Below are positions 36,516 through 45,412 of a stretch of 53,999 bases of DNA, one piece after another. The notes under the pieces are model-generated. The model was not told the DNA's origin, searched no databases, and saw only the letters and a list, made by a program, of their open reading frames with translations. Position 1 is the stretch's first letter. Each line of letters begins with the position of its first letter. The translations under genes were made by a program, and so were the position numbers. Source of the DNA: CAZEIW01 sp964512305 (lineage in GTDB: Bacteria > Pseudomonadota > Gammaproteobacteria > Burkholderiales > Burkholderiaceae_F); assembly GCA_964512305.1 (NCBI GenBank), contig CAZEIW010000064.1, positions 1 through 53,999 of the forward strand, given 5' to 3'.

Positions 36516-39227
36516 TCAGGGCGCTTCTTCCAGCAGCCCCAGCACCTGCGCGCGGCGCACGACCTGCTTGCGGGTATCGGCCGACAGCTTCCCGAACAGG
36601 TTCTTCATGTGCCACTTGATGGTTTCCTCGCCGACTTGCATCGCGCGCGCGATCTCCTTGTTCGACAGGTTGCGCGCCACCAGCTCGAGCACCTCGCGCT
36701 CCTTTGGGGTGAGCGCCATGCTCGGCGTCGCACGCGGCCCAGTGCTCTTCGAGTCGCCGGGCGCGCGCAAGGGCGCGGCCAGCGGCCCGCGGACCGCGGC
36801 AGCAGGCACGCCGGCGCCCTGGCCCGGGCCCGCCAGCACGCGTTGCGCCCAGTCGCCCAGCGCGGGATTGGCGTCGGCGAACAGGCGCGCAAGTCCGAAG
36901 GTCTGCGCCAGATCGGCGGCTTCGCGCAGCATCGCCGTGCTGTCCTCGCCCAGCCGGTGACGCGCGAAGGCACGCAGCCCCATCGCTTCGAGGCGCGGGC
37001 GGCCCAGGCTCAAGCGCGACGCGAGGCTGCCGGCCCGCTCCAGCGGCGTGAGCGCCGCGCGCCAGTCCTGCGCGGCGATCGCCGCGTGCGCATGCGCGAG
37101 CGCCTGCAACAATTCGACTTGCCTTCGCCAAAGGGGCCCGGCCGGCATGTCTTCGCGCGCAAGGATCGCGTCAAGGCGCGCGGAGAGCGCGCGGCAGGTC
37201 TCGGGCCGGTAGCGCCGCGCGTTCATCCGCACCTGATCGGCGAGCGCGGCCACGCAAAGGCGCGGCAGATCGCGGCTGACGCCCACCGCGTAGAGCGCGT
37301 CGAGCAACGCCACCGCTCTGTGCTCGGCGCCCCGCGCCGCCGAGATGCGCGCGGCGGTACGGTAACCGAGCAGGACCGCGTCAGGCACCCCATGGCGCTC
37401 GACGACGTCGAGGCGATTGGCGAGGATCCCCGCCGCCTCGTCTGGCCGATCCCGCTCCCACACCGCTGCCGCGAGCAGCGTCGCCAGCATGCACGCGAAC
37501 GGGCTGCGGCGCCCGAAATCGGCGTCGGTGGCCGCCAGCGCGGGGCGCAGGAACTCTTCCGCCAGGATGACCTGGCCTTCCCAGACATAGGACAGGCCGG
37601 TCACGAATTCTCCCCAGCGCGCGACGTAGCCGAACACGTCGTCGTCGCCGCCGCGCGGCGCCTGCTGCTGGCACAGGCGCGCGCGGGCGGGATCGCCGTC
37701 GAAAAGCGCGCGGAAAGCCTTGCGGTTCGCGTGCACGACCAGCAGCTTCGGGTCGGTCAGGGGTGGTGCCTCGGCCCAGGGGTCGTGCAGCTCCGCAAAG
37801 CGGTCGAGCTGGTCTGCGAAGCCTGCAGCGCCGCTGCGGATCAGCGCGCATTCGCACTGCAAGGCGGGGTCGCCGCCGGCATGCTTCAGGATGCGCGCCA
37901 CCAGGCCTTCGGCCTCGGCGTGGCGCTCGCTGGTCGCCAACGCCCATGCCGTGGCGAGCGCAAGCCGCGGCCGCCGGTCGAGTTCGGCGCGCGGCATCCG
38001 TTCGAGCCAGTCGAGCACGACGGTCTGGCGGCCGCGCCGGATCAAGCCCTCGTACAGGCACCGCTCCGCAAGATCGTACGCGGCCTCGTCCTGCCCGGCG
38101 GCCAGCGCGTGGCGTGCCGCGTCCTCCAGCAGATCGTGCGCGGCGAACCAGCGCGAGGCGCGCGCATGCAAACCCTCCTCGTCCGAAGACGCCCGCCGCT
38201 GGAACCGCTCGCGCAGCGAGTCACGCGCCAGCGCGTGCATTCGCAGCCATTCGCTGCCTTCGTCGGAAAGGAACACCGGAGTGTCGCGCGCCAGCCGCGC
38301 AAGCCTTTCCGGCGCATCGTCGGCTCCGATCAGGACCCGGCACAGATCGGGATGCAACCGGTCGACGACGGCGATCCTCTGCAGGAAGTCGGCATCCGCC
38401 GCATCGAGGTTGGCCAGCAGCAAATCGAGAAAATGCCCGTGCAACTCGCCCGAATGGGCGGCCATCGCGGCGATCGCCGCCTGCGGGTTCGGCGAGCGGG
38501 CGAGCGCCGTCAACGCAAGCTGCAGCCCGAGCGGCCACCCCTCGGTCAGTTCATGCAGGCGCGCGCTGTCGTCGGCATCCACCCGGTCGCCGAGGCGGGC
38601 ACGGATCAATGCCACGGACTCCTCGCCTCGAAAGCGCAGGTCGCGGGCGTCCAGTGCCGCGCACTGGCCATAGGCCGTCAGATCGGCCAGGCCCAGATCG
38701 CAGTCGCTGCGCGCCGCGATGATCAGCCGCAGGTTGGCCGGCACGTTGCGGCAGACGTAGTTCAACGCCTCGCGCGATGCAGCCGGCAGCCGGTCGGCGC
38801 CGTCGATGACGAGGACGACGTCGAGCGCGAGCTGCGCGATCTCGGCCAGCCATTCGGTGAAGTCGACCAGTCCGCCGCGCGCCCCGCCTTCGAGCAGCGT
38901 GCGTCCGAACCGGGGCCGGCCCGAAGCGATGCGGACCGACAGCGCCATGCCCTGCAACAGCCGCTGCTCGGCGTCGGCCGCTTGCGCGGAGAGCCAGCCG
39001 ACCACCGCGCCGCGCCCGAGGTGCTCGAGTCGCCATTGAGCCAGCAGCGAGGTCTTGCCGAACCCGGCCGGCGCCTGCACCAGGACGACCGCGCGATCCC
39101 GCAGGCCGGATTCGTCCAGACGCAGGCGCGGGCGCGACGCGATGTCCCTGGGAACCCGCGGCGGCGTGACCTGCAGGACGAGGTCTGGGACGGGCCCCGC
39201 GGTGGGGGCGTGCGCGGTCGTGGCCAA
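36516..39227 (-). CDS. LAL-type (MalT-like) LuxR-family transcriptional activator
   Basis: 903 residues. An N-terminal STAND-type NTPase has Walker A APAGFGKTS at 52-60 and Walker B-like VVLVIDGADRLP. A long helical-repeat sensor region follows, and a C-terminal LuxR helix-turn-helix (about 838-903: ALTPKEREVLELVARNLSNKEIARAM, then EETIKWHMKNLFGKL). MalT and AcoK are the models: ligand plus ATP drives multimerisation and activation. It heads the minus-strand catabolic cluster and is divergent from the Usp-hemerythrin gene, so it probably activates the cluster in response to its substrate. Confidence 0.94.
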   Translation of the reverse strand: MATTAHAPTAGPVPDLVLQVTPPRVPRDIASRPRLRLDESGLRDRAVVLVQAPAGFGKTSLLAQWRLEHLGRGAVVGWLSAQAADAEQRLLQGMALSVRIASGRPRFGRTLLEGGARGGLVDFTEWLAEIAQLALDVVLVIDGADRLPAASREALNYVCRNVPANLRLIIAARSDCDLGLADLTAYGQCAALDARDLRFRGEESVALIRARLGDRVDADDSARLHELTEGWPLGLQLALTALARSPNPQAAIAAMAAHSGELHGHFLDLLLANLDAADADFLQRIAVVDRLHPDLCRVLIGADDAPERLARLARDTPVFLSDEGSEWLRMHALARDSLRERFQRRASSDEEGLHARASRWFAAHDLLEDAARHALAAGQDEAAYDLAERCLYEGLIRRGRQTVVLDWLERMPRAELDRRPRLALATAWALATSERHAEAEGLVARILKHAGGDPALQCECALIRSGAAGFADQLDRFAELHDPWAEAPPLTDPKLLVVHANRKAFRALFDGDPARARLCQQQAPRGGDDDVFGYVARWGEFVTGLSYVWEGQVILAEEFLRPALAATDADFGRRSPFACMLATLLAAAVWERDRPDEAAGILANRLDVVERHGVPDAVLLGYRTAARISAARGAEHRAVALLDALYAVGVSRDLPRLCVAALADQVRMNARRYRPETCRALSARLDAILAREDMPAGPLWRRQVELLQALAHAHAAIAAQDWRAALTPLERAGSLASRLSLGRPRLEAMGLRAFARHRLGEDSTAMLREAADLAQTFGLARLFADANPALGDWAQRVLAGPGQGAGVPAAAVRGPLAAPLRAPGDSKSTGPRATPSMALTPKEREVLELVARNLSNKEIARAMQVGEETIKWHMKNLFGKLSADTRKQVVRRAQVLGLLEEAP

Positions 39228-39350
39228 GCGGATCGGGGAAAGCAGCGGCGCGGGCCGCGGCCCGGAAAGCGTGCCGGATGCGATCGATTCTATGACGGAT
39301 TCGACCTGCGATGGCGCGCACCCGGATGCTGCATTGCGCTCGCGCGGCCT

Positions 39351-39371
39351 CCCCCCTCTCGATTAGGGGGG
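39351..39371. promoter_or_regulatory. CCCCCCT-N7-AGGGGGG dyad in divergent promoter region
   Basis: A 7-bp inverted repeat with a 7-nt spacer (CTCGATT), 55 nt before the Usp-hemerythrin ATG and about 120 nt before the LAL regulator start. The AT patch GATTA inside it stands out locally. It may be an operator shared by the divergent genes. The rest of this 198-nt gap shows nothing else. Confidence 0.4.
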
Positions 39372-39425
39372 TGCACGCGCCGGCGTCGGCCTACGATGCG
39401 CCGGGTCCGCCTCAGGAGAGTTCCC

Positions 39426-40448
39426 ATGTACCGACATCTGCTGGTTCCGATCGACGCGACCGATCTGTCGATCGAGACGATCGGACAGGGGGTCGAGTTC
39501 GCGCGTGCCGTGGGCGCGCGCATCACCTTCTTCCATGCGGTCCAGGATCGCGCATCGACGCTCTTTGGCGAGGGCGAAATCGCGCGCGTGGCGGCGCCGG
39601 ACGACTGCGTGTACGCGGTCGAGGGGCGCGCGCGCGAGCTGTTGGCCAAGGCCGAGTCGGCGGCGCGCGCCTACGGCGTGCCGTGCTCGTCGGCCAGCAC
39701 CGTCAACAACAGCCCCCACGCGGCGATCCTGGCCGCCGCGCGCGACGCCGGTTGCGACCTGATCTTCATGGCTTCGCACGGCCGGCGCAGCAAGGTCGGC
39801 ATGATGCTGGGATCGCAGACGCTCAAAGTGCTGATGCAGTCGACGATACCGGTGCACGTCTGCACGACCGGCGAGCCGGCCGCCCCGGCGCGTGCGATCG
39901 GCATCATCCGCGACGAGCATCGTTCGCTCGCCGCGGTGCTGCATGCGACGATGCATCTGCTCGATTCGGCACGCCGCGAAGGCAAGGCACCCGACGCCGA
40001 TTCGCTGCGCGCGGTGATGCGCTACATCCGGAACTTCCCGGTCGCCCTGCACCATCCGAAAGAGGAGCACTTCCTGTTCCGCAAGCTGCGCGAGCGAACC
40101 TCGTCGCTGGATGCCGAACTGGACGAACTCGAGCGCCAGCACCAGCGCGACAGCGAGCTGGTCGCCGAGCTGACGCTGCTCGTGGAGCGCTGCCTCGAGG
40201 CGGCCGCGCCCGCGCCGGCCGAGGTCGAAAACGCGTTCGCGCGCTACGCGTCGTTCCTGTGGGAGCACCTTGGCCGCGAGGAAGGCGTGATCCTGCCCGC
40301 GGCGCAGCGCCACCTGAAGCCGGAGGATTGGGCGCAGATCGATGCCGCGTTTTCTGCCAACCAGGACCCATGCTTCGACGCCCGGACCGAGGCCGAGTAC
40401 CGGCAGCTCTTCGTGCGCATCCTGAACCTTGCGGCGCAATACGGCTGA
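39426..40448 (+). CDS. Universal stress protein-hemerythrin fusion
   Basis: 340 residues. Residues 1-147 are a UspA domain (YRHLLVPIDATDLS, then the nucleotide loop ASHGRRSKVGMMLGSQTLKVL). Residues about 157-320 are a hemerythrin-like four-helix bundle with H165, H173/H177, H209/H210, E214, H215, H239, H281 and E285/E286 spaced as di-iron ligands. A short PAAPARA linker joins them. Hemerythrins bind O2, NO or iron, while UspA domains bind ATP and act in stress survival, so the fusion could sense oxygen or NO. Its start follows the divergent promoter with the LAL regulator. Confidence 0.93.
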   Translation: MYRHLLVPIDATDLSIETIGQGVEFARAVGARITFFHAVQDRASTLFGEGEIARVAAPDDCVYAVEGRARELLAKAESAARAYGVPCSSASTVNNSPHAAILAAARDAGCDLIFMASHGRRSKVGMMLGSQTLKVLMQSTIPVHVCTTGEPAAPARAIGIIRDEHRSLAAVLHATMHLLDSARREGKAPDADSLRAVMRYIRNFPVALHHPKEEHFLFRKLRERTSSLDAELDELERQHQRDSELVAELTLLVERCLEAAAPAPAEVENAFARYASFLWEHLGREEGVILPAAQRHLKPEDWAQIDAAFSANQDPCFDARTEAEYRQLFVRILNLAAQYG

Positions 40449-40664
40449 TTCGCCGGCGCGGTCCGCAGCGGGGCCGGGCCGCGGTATCCTGCCGCCGCGC
40501 ACGCTCCGCGCAACACGGCCGACAGCGGCCGCGAACTGGAGGCGCGGACACCGCCCGCGCACAACCCCGCTTCTGAGCATTCCGAGCGCCGCAAAGGATC
40601 GCTTCTGGAAGCATCGCCCGGTCTCTTCACGACCAGCTGGCCGTCGGCGGCGCCGCGTGCCGCG

Positions 40665-41408
40665 GTGGTCATCGCCCACGGGTTCGGCGAGCACATAGGA
40701 CGCTACGACCGGCTCGGCCGCACGCTGGCCGATGCCGGCTTCGCCGCCGTCGGTTTCGACCTGCGCGGACACGGCCGCTCGGGCGGCGTGCGCGGCGACG
40801 CGCCGTCGTACCAGGTCATGATCGACGATCTGGCGGGCGTGATCGCCGGGGTCCGGGCCGATCGCCCCGGCCTGCCCCTGTTCCTGTTCGGCCACAGTTT
40901 CGGCGGCGGCCTGGTGCTGCACTGCGCGCTGCAAAGCCCCGGGGACTTCGCCGGCATCGTCGCCACCGGGCCGTACCTCAAGCTGGCATTCGAGCCCCCA
41001 CGCTGGAAAGTCGCTCTCGGCCGTGCGCTCAGCCGCGTCTACCCCGGCCTGCGGCTGCCGACCGAGCTGGCAACGCAGTGGCTTTCGCATGACCCGCAGG
41101 TGGTCAGCGCGTACCGCGCGGATCCGCTGGTCCATGCGATGATCTCGGCGCGGCTGTACTTCGGCCTCGAATCGGCCAATGCCTGGACACTGGAGCACGC
41201 ACCGGCCTTCCGCCTTCCATTGCTGGTGCTGCACGGCGGCGACGACCGGATCACCGATCCCGCCGCTTCCGAGCGTTTCGTCGAGGCGGCAGGTTCGGCC
41301 GACAAGTCCTACCGGCGTCTGCCGGGGATGTATCACGAGGTGCTGAACGAAATCGACTCGGCGCCGGTCTACGACGAGATCGTCGGCTGGCTCCGGCGAC
41401 ATTGCTGA
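40665..41408 (+). CDS. Lysophospholipase/monoacylglycerol-lipase-like alpha/beta hydrolase
   Basis: At least 247 residues from GTG. The oxyanion segment VIAHGFGEHIGRY, nucleophile GHSFGG, acid D in LHGGDDRITDP and histidine in MYHEVLNE mark the monoacylglycerol lipase (PldB-like) group. The family normally has about 30 more N-terminal residues. The frame is open upstream, and a CTG at 40605 with AAAGGA 6 nt before it would add 20 residues with the expected LFTTSWPSAAPRAAVV strand. No ATG, GTG or TTG is available there. True start therefore uncertain. It overlaps the next gene's possible TTG start. Confidence 0.88.
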   Translation: MVIAHGFGEHIGRYDRLGRTLADAGFAAVGFDLRGHGRSGGVRGDAPSYQVMIDDLAGVIAGVRADRPGLPLFLFGHSFGGGLVLHCALQSPGDFAGIVATGPYLKLAFEPPRWKVALGRALSRVYPGLRLPTELATQWLSHDPQVVSAYRADPLVHAMISARLYFGLESANAWTLEHAPAFRLPLLVLHGGDDRITDPAASERFVEAAGSADKSYRRLPGMYHEVLNEIDSAPVYDEIVGWLRRHC

Positions 41409-41425
41409 AGCGGCCGCCCGAGACG

Positions 41426-42283
41426 ATGGCACCCGCCTCCTCCACCGATCCCGATCCCGCCCTGCTGCTGCTGGCGATGGGGCCCGTCTTCCTGCTGTCG
41501 ATCGGCCTCGAGGCCTGGGTCTGGTACAAGCGCCATCGCACGATCTACGCTTGGCGCGACGTGGTTTCGAACGCCGTCCTCGCGCTGATGCACCAGGGCG
41601 CCGATGCGTTCGCCCTGTGGCTCTTCGTGCGCACGGTCTACTCGGCGCTGTACGCGCACGGCCTGCATCTGTTCCCGCGCACCGCCTGGGCGTTCGTCGC
41701 GCTGCTGGTGCTGCAGGATCTGCTCTACTACGCGTTTCACCGCGCGAGCCACCGGATACGCTGGATGTGGGCCTCGCACGTCACGCATCATTCGTCGGAG
41801 CGCATGAACCTGTCGACGGCATTCCGGCAGAGCCTGACCTACCCGGTCTCGGGGATGTGGCTGTTCTGGCTGCCGCTCGCGTGGCTGGGCTTCGCGCCCG
41901 ACTGGGTGATCCTCGCGGTGGGCGTGAACCTGGCGTTCCAGTTCTTCGTCCACACCCAGCTCGGCGAGCCCGCGGGGCGCTGGCAGCGCGCGCTCGGCCG
42001 CGTGATCAACACGCCGTCGGTACACCGCGTCCACCACGGCAAGAACGCACGCTACATCGACCGCAACTACGCCGGCATCCTGACCGTCTGGGACCGGCTG
42101 TTCGGCACCTACGTCGAGGAAACGGAGCCGGTGCGCTACGGCATCCTGAGGCAGGTCGACACGCACAACCCGCTCACCCTGACCTTCCACGAGTGGCGCG
42201 ACATGTGGCGCGACGTGCTGCGCGACCGCGACTTGCGCCACCTGTGGAAGCCGCCCGAGTGGCAGCCGCAGGCGGACGGCTGA
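41426..42283 (+). CDS. Sterol desaturase/fatty acid hydroxylase family protein
   Basis: 285 residues from the ATG, or 293 from a TTG at 41402 that overlaps the previous stop. Membrane-bound di-iron oxygenase: three histidine boxes HRASH, HVTHH and HRVHH, with four to five hydrophobic segments. The segments QDLLYYAFHRASHR and YGGILTVWDRLFGT-like YAGILTVWDRLFGTY are family signatures. It hydroxylates or desaturates a lipid or sterol-like substrate. Adjacent to a lipase-like hydrolase, so lipid modification is plausible. Confidence 0.93.
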   Translation: MAPASSTDPDPALLLLAMGPVFLLSIGLEAWVWYKRHRTIYAWRDVVSNAVLALMHQGADAFALWLFVRTVYSALYAHGLHLFPRTAWAFVALLVLQDLLYYAFHRASHRIRWMWASHVTHHSSERMNLSTAFRQSLTYPVSGMWLFWLPLAWLGFAPDWVILAVGVNLAFQFFVHTQLGEPAGRWQRALGRVINTPSVHRVHHGKNARYIDRNYAGILTVWDRLFGTYVEETEPVRYGILRQVDTHNPLTLTFHEWRDMWRDVLRDRDLRHLWKPPEWQPQADG

Positions 42284-42357
42284 GGCTCCGGTTCGGTCGA
42301 TGCGCTTCAGCGGGCGCCCGACGAGTGCAGGAATATGACACTGCGAAGAGGTGCGTC

Positions 42358-42933
42358 ATGCTCGTTCGAATTTCGATTCTCGCTCCCTGGAGCCTCGCTG
42401 CATCCTTGCTGGTCGCCGCCTCCGGATGCACGACGATGGGCAAGGCGGCGGTCAATGTCGAAACGGGCAACCAGCCGACCGGCTATCTGACCAGGCCGAT
42501 GGGCCTGACGGCCGCCTCCGACGAGTCCGTGGGCGAGGTCGCGCAGGACATCTGCGACAACGTGAAGCGGGGCTCGACCGCGAAGATCACGTTCGTGGAA
42601 AAAGTCCCCGGCCCGGGCCCGTTCGACCTCGCCGATTGGGGGCGGTATCGCTACGACTGCGAGTCCGGCGGCACGGTCGCTCCTGCACCTGCGCATCGGA
42701 CCGTCGCCGCCGGGGCGGTGGCGCCCGCCACGGCAGTCGCGCCTGCCCCGGCGGGCGAGCCGGCCGCGACCGGCAGTCGCGAAACGCCGCAGAAGCGCGC
42801 CTGCGTGCTCCAGCAGGGCGTCTATCACGTGTGCCTTGGACAATGCATGCTCGACTCGAGCAGCCCGCCCGAAACGGTCACCGCGGAGTGCGAGCAGCGC
42901 TGCACACCGCAGAACCCGATGAACTGCAAATAG
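42358..42933 (+). CDS. Cysteine-rich putative lipoprotein, unknown function
   Basis: 191 residues. Signal peptide ending in a lipobox-like AASGC at 24, so probably lipid-anchored. The mature protein has a globular part (DICDNVKRGSTAKITFVE, WGRYRYDCESGG), an Ala/Pro/Val-rich linker (about 105-140), and a C-terminal 46-residue tail with six cysteines ending at the last-but-one residue (CVLQQGVYHVCLGQC ... CEQRC ... NCK). I do not recognise the family. No clear operon partner: gaps of 74 and 207 nt on either side. Confidence 0.8.
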   Translation: MLVRISILAPWSLAASLLVAASGCTTMGKAAVNVETGNQPTGYLTRPMGLTAASDESVGEVAQDICDNVKRGSTAKITFVEKVPGPGPFDLADWGRYRYDCESGGTVAPAPAHRTVAAGAVAPATAVAPAPAGEPAATGSRETPQKRACVLQQGVYHVCLGQCMLDSSSPPETVTAECEQRCTPQNPMNCK

Positions 42934-43140
42934 GCACTCCGGGGCGTCGAGCGCCCGGACCGGGCTTCGTCGAACGAGCGACCTCTCGGAAACCATCCTC
43001 GCAACGGGGGGACTTCTCCCAAACATCGATCGAGGTATTGCCGGTTGGCCGATCCCGGGCCAACATCGCGGGGCACTTCCGTCCCTCGATTCGCGCAGGG
43101 GCGCGCGCGCATGACAACACGACCTCACAGGAGACGAAAC

Positions 43141-44412
43141 ATGCGTTTCTCGTTCCAGAAACTCGCTGCGGCCGCGGCAATGTCCACGCTGGCGTGGATG
43201 GGCTCGGCGCACGGGGCAACCATCACGATTTCGTGCGGTTCCGTCGGTCTGGACTTCGAGCTGTGCAAGGCGCAGACCGACAAGTGGGCCGCCAAGACCG
43301 GCAACACGGTCAAGCTGTTCACGGCGCCCAATTCCACCACCGACCTTCTGGCGCTGTTCCGGCAGATGCTCGGCGCCGGCTCGACCGACCTCGACGTGAT
43401 CCAGATCGACGTCGTATGGCCAGGGGTCCTGAAGGATCACCTGATCGACCTGACGAAGTACAGCAAGGGCGCCGAGAAGGAGCACTTTCCGGCGATCGTC
43501 GCGAACAACACCATCGGCGGCAAGCTGCTGGCGATGCCCTGGTTCACCGACGCCGGGCTGCTGTACTACCGCACGGATCTGCTCGACAAGTACGGCCTGA
43601 AGCCTCCGGTCACCTGGGACGACCTCGCCGCGGCGGCGAAGAAGATCCAGGACGGCGAACGTGCCGCCGGCATGTCGGACTTCCAGGGCTTCGTGTTCCA
43701 GGCGAAGGCTTATGAGGGCCTGACCTGCGACGGGATCGAATGGGTCGCCAGCTTCGGCGGCGGAACCATCGTCGACCCGTCGGGAAAGGTCACGATCGAC
43801 AATCCGCGCGCCGTCCAGGCCCTGAAGACCGCGGCATCGTGGATCGGCAGCATCGCGCCGGTCGGCGTGCTGAACTACGGCGAGGAGGAAGCGCGGGGCG
43901 TGTTCCAGAACGGCAAGGCGGCATTCATGCGCAACTGGCCTTACGCCTGGGCGCTGTCACAGAGCGCCGACAGCCCGATCAAGGGCAAGGTCGGCGTGTC
44001 GCCGCTGCCCAGGGGCGGCGGGATGGGCAGCAGCGCGGCCGCGCTCGGCGGCTGGCAGCTCGCGGTATCCAAGTACTCGAAGTATCCCGACGCCGCCGCC
44101 GACCTCGTGATGTTCCTGACGAGCAAGGACAACCAGAAAGAGCGCGCGATCAAGGGCTCGTACAACCCGACGGTCATGTCGCTGTACAAGGATCCCGACG
44201 TGCTGGCCGCCAATCCGTTCCAGGGCAAGCTCTACGACGTATTCACCGGAGCAACCCCGCGCCCGTCGACCGTGACCGGACTGAAGTATCCCGAGGTCAG
44301 CCAGGCATTCTGGAACGCGACCCACGACGTCATATCCGGCACCGCGAGCGCAGAAGACAGCCTGAAGAAGCTCGATCGCCGTCTGAACCAGATCAAGCGC
44401 GGCGCCTGGTAG
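43141..44412 (+). CDS. aglE: ABC sugar-binding protein (alpha-glucoside type)
   Basis: 423 residues. Signal peptide 1-26 (MSTLAWMGSAHGA), then the SBP_bac_1 fold: TITISCGSVGLDFELCKAQTDKW, DVIQIDVVWPG, MPWFTDAGLLYYRTDLLDKYGL, MRNWPYAWAL. Residue pattern and the downstream permeases plus GH13 enzyme match the agl/thu type for trehalose, sucrose, maltose or related alpha-glucosides. The periplasmic receptor. The symbol is by analogy with the Sinorhizobium agl cluster. A 207-nt gap upstream may hold its promoter; nothing specific was seen in it. Confidence 0.92.
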   Translation: MRFSFQKLAAAAAMSTLAWMGSAHGATITISCGSVGLDFELCKAQTDKWAAKTGNTVKLFTAPNSTTDLLALFRQMLGAGSTDLDVIQIDVVWPGVLKDHLIDLTKYSKGAEKEHFPAIVANNTIGGKLLAMPWFTDAGLLYYRTDLLDKYGLKPPVTWDDLAAAAKKIQDGERAAGMSDFQGFVFQAKAYEGLTCDGIEWVASFGGGTIVDPSGKVTIDNPRAVQALKTAASWIGSIAPVGVLNYGEEEARGVFQNGKAAFMRNWPYAWALSQSADSPIKGKVGVSPLPRGGGMGSSAAALGGWQLAVSKYSKYPDAAADLVMFLTSKDNQKERAIKGSYNPTVMSLYKDPDVLAANPFQGKLYDVFTGATPRPSTVTGLKYPEVSQAFWNATHDVISGTASAEDSLKKLDRRLNQIKRGAW

Positions 44413-44500
44413 CGGCCCGCCCCCAGCGGCTTTCCCCGGACCCGGTGCGGCGCCTGCTCAGAGCGGGCGTCCGCGCCGTCGAAGGAGGCACGGCAAGGCC

Positions 44501-45412
44501 ATGCACGATCGAACCCGCACCGCGTGGGCCTTCCTCGCGCCCATGCTTCTGACGCTCGCGCTGGTCGCGCTGTGGCCGCTCGGCCGCACGCTCTGGTTCG
44601 GCTTCACCGACGCGAACATCAATAACCTGTCGGCCGCGAAATTCATCGGCTGGGACAATTATTTCGGCGAATACGGCCTGTTCGGCAGCATCAACCTTTC
44701 CGAGGGCTTCTGGAGCAGCGACTGGGGCGTCGCGATCCGCAATACACTGCTGTTCGCCTTCGTCTCGGTGACGCTCGAGACCGTGATCGGGCTGGCCGTG
44801 GCGCTGCTGCTCGACGCCGAGTTTCGCGGGCGCGCCTTCGTCAGGGCCGCGGTGCTCGTGCCCTGGGCGATTCCCACCATCGTATCGGCCAAGATCTGGG
44901 GCTGGATGCTGCACGACCAGTTCGGCCTGATCAACGACTGGCTGCTCAAGCTGCACCTGATCCATGAGCGGGTCGCCTGGACCGCGGAGGCGAGCCTGGC
45001 GCTCTGGACGGTCGTGGCGGTCGACATCTGGAAGACGACGCCCTTCATGGCGCTGCTGATCCTCGCGGCGCTGCAGGTGCTCCCGAAGGAGGTCTACGAG
45101 GCGGGCCGGGTCGACGGCGTGCATCCGGTGCGGATGTTCTGGAAGGTCACGCTGCCGCTCATCCGCCCGGCATTGATGGTGGCGGTGGTCTTCCGGATGC
45201 TCGACGCGCTGCGAGTGTTCGACCTGATCTACGTGCTGACGTCCAACAGCTCCGCGACCATCAGCATGTCGGGTTTCGTTCGGGCCCAGATGATCGACGA
45301 CGGCAACATGGGTTTCGGCTCCGCGGCGTCAATCGCGCTGTTCGTGGTGATCGGCGCGTGCACGATCCTCTACATCCGCTTCGGCCGCCTGCGGCTGGCG
45401 GAGGATTCCTGA
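44501..45412 (+). CDS. aglF: ABC sugar transporter permease (MalF-like)
   Basis: 303 residues, six or more membrane segments. AWAFLAPMLLTLALVALWPL at the N-terminus and the coupling EAA loop VYEAGRVDGVHPVRMFWKVTLPLIRPAL. Pairs with the following permease. Its stop overlaps the next ATG by one base (TGATG), so they are translated together. Confidence 0.94.
   Translation: MHDRTRTAWAFLAPMLLTLALVALWPLGRTLWFGFTDANINNLSAAKFIGWDNYFGEYGLFGSINLSEGFWSSDWGVAIRNTLLFAFVSVTLETVIGLAVALLLDAEFRGRAFVRAAVLVPWAIPTIVSAKIWGWMLHDQFGLINDWLLKLHLIHERVAWTAEASLALWTVVAVDIWKTTPFMALLILAALQVLPKEVYEAGRVDGVHPVRMFWKVTLPLIRPALMVAVVFRMLDALRVFDLIYVLTSNSSATISMSGFVRAQMIDDGNMGFGSAASIALFVVIGACTILYIRFGRLRLAEDS

Noticed and set aside
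36609..40448. Very long plus-strand open frame (1279 codons) antisense to the LAL regulator and continuing into the Usp-hemerythrin gene
   Set aside because: The upstream part is a GC-rich antisense frame of the LAL gene with low-complexity Arg/Ala/Gly composition; only the part from 39426 matches known domains.
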